From contig OZ037768.1 of the NCBI GenBank assembly GCA_964035545.1, positions 15,779,375-15,843,374 of the forward strand: a stretch of 64,000 nt of DNA, given 5' to 3'. This DNA is from Bugula neritina (Eukaryota > Bryozoa > Gymnolaemata > Cheilostomatida > Bugulidae). Under the pieces are notes generated by a model, which saw only the letters and a program-made list of their open reading frames with translations, had not been told where the DNA came from and searched no databases. The number at the start of each line of letters is the position of its first letter. Within the stretch, counting starts at the first letter, position 1. The translations under genes were made by a program, and so were the position numbers. Below, piece by piece: positions 61,591-64,000 of this stretch.

Positions 61591-62095
61591 TCCAATCAGT
61601 ATTATGCAAGTAGAATACTAAGGAAAAGCAGTAAAGTATTGTCTTACACAATCAATTTTTTTCAATTTTTCGTCTTATTTCAGACTGCAATTTCAATTAT
61701 TTTCAGGGCAAAATAAACTAAAAAAATAAATGTTGTATCAACTGTCAGGTTTAAAAATAAAACATGAATATAATCTCTTGGGTGTTTTATCTGTACAAGC
61801 ATAAAGGCATCAAGAAAATCACCTAGAGTATTTTAGTATTCACTTGTTTAATATAATTGGATCATTTTACTTTGTTTAGTACACATCAGCAATTTCGGAC
61901 CAAAACTTAAAATTTTGCTCAAACTTCATGAAAATTTACTATATGAGGTAATGTTATGTGCTGATTCTAACTATGCATAGCAAACAAAGGCTGGGAAAAA
62001 GGCCTGCAACATTAAAGCAATGTCATTGCCATGTTATTTAAATTAGTTTATGCGGACTGTGATGGTCCTTTCGTCATGCTCTGCAACTCTCCATA
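61591..62095. other. Intergenic, no feature recognised
   Basis: AT-rich sequence between the LINE fragment and the inverted-repeat element. Nothing coding is seen. Confidence 0.4.
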
Positions 62096-63035
62096 GACCC
62101 TTTCCAGAGGACCCTGATATTCCCTTTACCATTAAGAGTTGTGCCTTGCCAAAGTGAATAGGTTGAACCTTTGCATAAAGAGCAAACTCATTAAAAATTC
62201 AGAGTTTGGCTGCTACGTAAAAGTCTAATTATGCTATAGAATTGTTCTTTTAGAAGGTGGATATTGTAGTAAACTGTGGGTTATGAATGCAACTAGTGCC
62301 TGAACATACTCTTTGTGTTAGAGAAAATAAGCCAAGTATTTGAGTACGAATGAAGATAACTTTATTAGCATCAAATACAGCTTATGTGGTCCTACTACCA
62401 GCGAGCTCCAGTAGTAGTCTGAACTATTACTGGAAACTCGCCTGCTTTTATACACAAGAATTCACATCTAAAATGTTCCAACAGACAAAAGAAAGTTAAG
62501 CTTGACAGAAACAAAGAAAAGTAGACAAAGGAAAACGAATAATTCAATAGGCCAACCTATTGAAGGTATTCATAAAAGCCACACAAATTTCCAGTATCAG
62601 TATTAATGCAAAACGATAAAATAGCAAAAAGAGGAAATAACTCTGGAATGCGTATTTCATGAAAATTACATTATACTGAAAGCTTTAACAACAATCACAA
62701 TAATAAGGCATTAGAAAGCTAGCCCAACTTAGCTACAATTACAGCATTCAAAACATACGCAACAGTAATTATAGTAATGAGGATGAGAATCCATTACAAT
62801 ATTTTGGTATAAGCACACATTAGCAGTTCAAAAAAAAGTTTTTAAAATATTTCTTCATGGAGAATTTTGAAGAAAATAAACTTGAAAGCAATTGTGTGTT
62901 TTTGGTTACTTTAGCATTGTTCAGCAACGAAAACTACTAAAAATGACTTCAAGTTTATTTTGTTCAGCCATTTTCATTTTGGGAAGACACAACTCTTAAT
63001 CGTAAGAGGGACATTGAGGACCTCTGAAAAGGGTC
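62096..63035. mobile_element. Non-autonomous element with ~70-bp inverted ends (0.94 kb)
   Basis: The left end reads GACCCTTTCCAGAGGACC and the right end, on the minus strand, GACCCTTTTCAGAGGTCC. The match continues, with scattered mismatches, through taagagttgtg for about 70 bases (62096-62167 against 62965-63035). TA flanks both ends (62094-62095, 63036-63037). The interior has no coding frame. It is a degenerate miniature or deleted DNA transposon; the TA suggests but does not prove Tc1/mariner. Confidence 0.7.
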
Positions 63036-63214
63036 TATTCACTTGATCAGAAAAAACCATGAATACTGTAAATTGGCACAATAATTGAAATATCTTCAAT
63101 TCTGTTCCTAATGTTTTTCATCTGCATACAATTATTTTTTACGCTATATTTATTTTAATATAATTTCAAGACTTGGCATTTTTTCAACTGAACGGTGACA
63201 TATATTAACAATAG

Positions 63215-63445
63215 TAGGGGAAGGCGGGGCAAGTTGGGTCAAAAATTGGTTTTTTTAATATTGTGGCCGATCTAAGCATGTAAATATCAAACTGTTTGTC
63301 ATATAGATAGATTAACACGTTATCTGCAATAGCCCAATTTTATTTTGAGGCAACACCAACATTTAGTCAGCTGACCCAACTTACCCCGCATGAGGGGTAA
63401 GTTGGGTCACCACCAAAAACAAATGGGGCAAGTTGGGTCGCTATT
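63215..63445. repeat. Repeated GGGGCAAGTTGGGTC motif with a hairpin
   Basis: GGGGCAAGTTGGGTC occurs at about 63226 and 63424, and GGGGTAAGTTGGGTC at about 63394 facing its own reverse complement GACCCAACTTACCCC at about 63373, with five bases between. This looks like the end or subterminal region of a DNA transposon, possibly related to the coding remnant just to the right. Confidence 0.6.
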
Positions 63446-63679
63446 TCATTACTATGGCATCTAACATCTCACTGAAATAAATTCAGTTTATTAATGTTCA
63501 TTAGGTCTAAGTAATGATTAACAGCATATTAGTTTGTGAAAAACACACAAAGTTTGTAACGTAGGCCCCCAGTCATCATTTAAGTTAGCGAGATTATTTG
63601 AGTTTAGACTCTGGGAATAGACGAAGAAGTAAACCAAATCTGCTTGGGGCTATTATTTTTATTTAATAAAGGCATCAAG

Positions 63680-64000
63680 AAAACTAACTCGACTCAAAGC
63701 CCATGCCATCTAGTTTGTTGCCAAAACTAACACAGCCTATAGTTCGAACAGTTGTTCCATTTGAGACAGGTGTCCCCAGCACTCTAACAATTTGCTCAGC
63801 CTCTACTGTATATATGTCTGGCTATGATGGCTTAGAGAATGTGCCCTGTGGAGTCTTTTTGTTAAAGTCCAATCTCCTTCATCCTTGCCAACCACCATTC
63901 CAACAAAACCTATGAATGAACATTTTCCTTTGTATTTTGTCACCACAAACGCCCCTTCTTCTACATCTGCCACATCCTGTTCTTCTGCTTCCGCCTCGGA
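63680..64000 (-). pseudogene. Probable C-terminal remnant of a transposase-like ORF (runs off the window)
   Basis: On the minus strand, entering at 64000, an acidic stretch (EAEEQDVADVEEGAFVVTKY) and GKCSFIGFVGMVV are followed, in a shifted frame, by IYTVEAEQIVRVLGTPVSNG and VSFGNKLDGMGFESS ending in a stop at about 63687. I recall similar C-terminal stretches in uncharacterised invertebrate transposase-like proteins but cannot name the family. An internal stop and a frame change suggest a dead copy. The plus-strand open frame at 63703-63915 is its shadow. Confidence 0.45.

Overview
The window is nuclear DNA from an invertebrate metazoan. Evidence is GT-AG introns with consistent phases in every host gene, animal-specific families (chondroitin synthase, BMI1-type Polycomb RING protein, Ly6/uPAR proteins), AT-rich non-coding DNA and a dense, varied load of transposons. 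I cannot name the species from sequence alone.

Layout, left to right. 1-4945: the 3' half of a chondroitin sulfate synthase gene (+), with a small inverted-repeat element in one intron. 7156-22520: a Ty3/gypsy LTR retrotransposon on the minus strand, interrupted near its 3' end by a second, related gypsy element on the plus strand (7691-15198). Both share a tRNA-Leu primer site, a -1 frameshift signal between gag and pol, and a third zinc-finger ORF after pol. 22521-26300: repeat-derived DNA with a tRNA-type SINE. 26280-37660: a TMEM263-like membrane protein gene (+) whose large intron holds a complete PIF/Harbinger transposon (29844-35286) with a six-exon DDE transposase and a five-exon MADF-BESS-like partner. 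38802-42570: two tandem three-exon Ly6/uPAR-domain genes (-), one with a GPI-type tail and one without. 43125-45779: a seven-exon BMI1/PCGF gene (-) in which the end of exon 4 and its splice donor have become a 35-bp minisatellite. 46870-50662: a broken LINE and a truncated gypsy pol. 52073-57637: a complete nine-exon mitochondrial ATP synthase alpha subunit gene (-), 553 codons. 57638-64000: triplet-rich simple DNA, a LINE fragment (-), a 0.94-kb element with inverted ends, and at the right edge a probable DNA-transposon remnant.

The host genes look unrelated to one another; there is no operon. The most unusual content is in the mobile elements, above all the gypsy pair: an ATG-less third ORF that looks spliced onto gag, and a G_UUA_AAC frameshift heptamer followed by a GC stem in both copies. 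All exon joins were derived by eye from splice-site and phase agreement and from remembered family sequences; no search was run.
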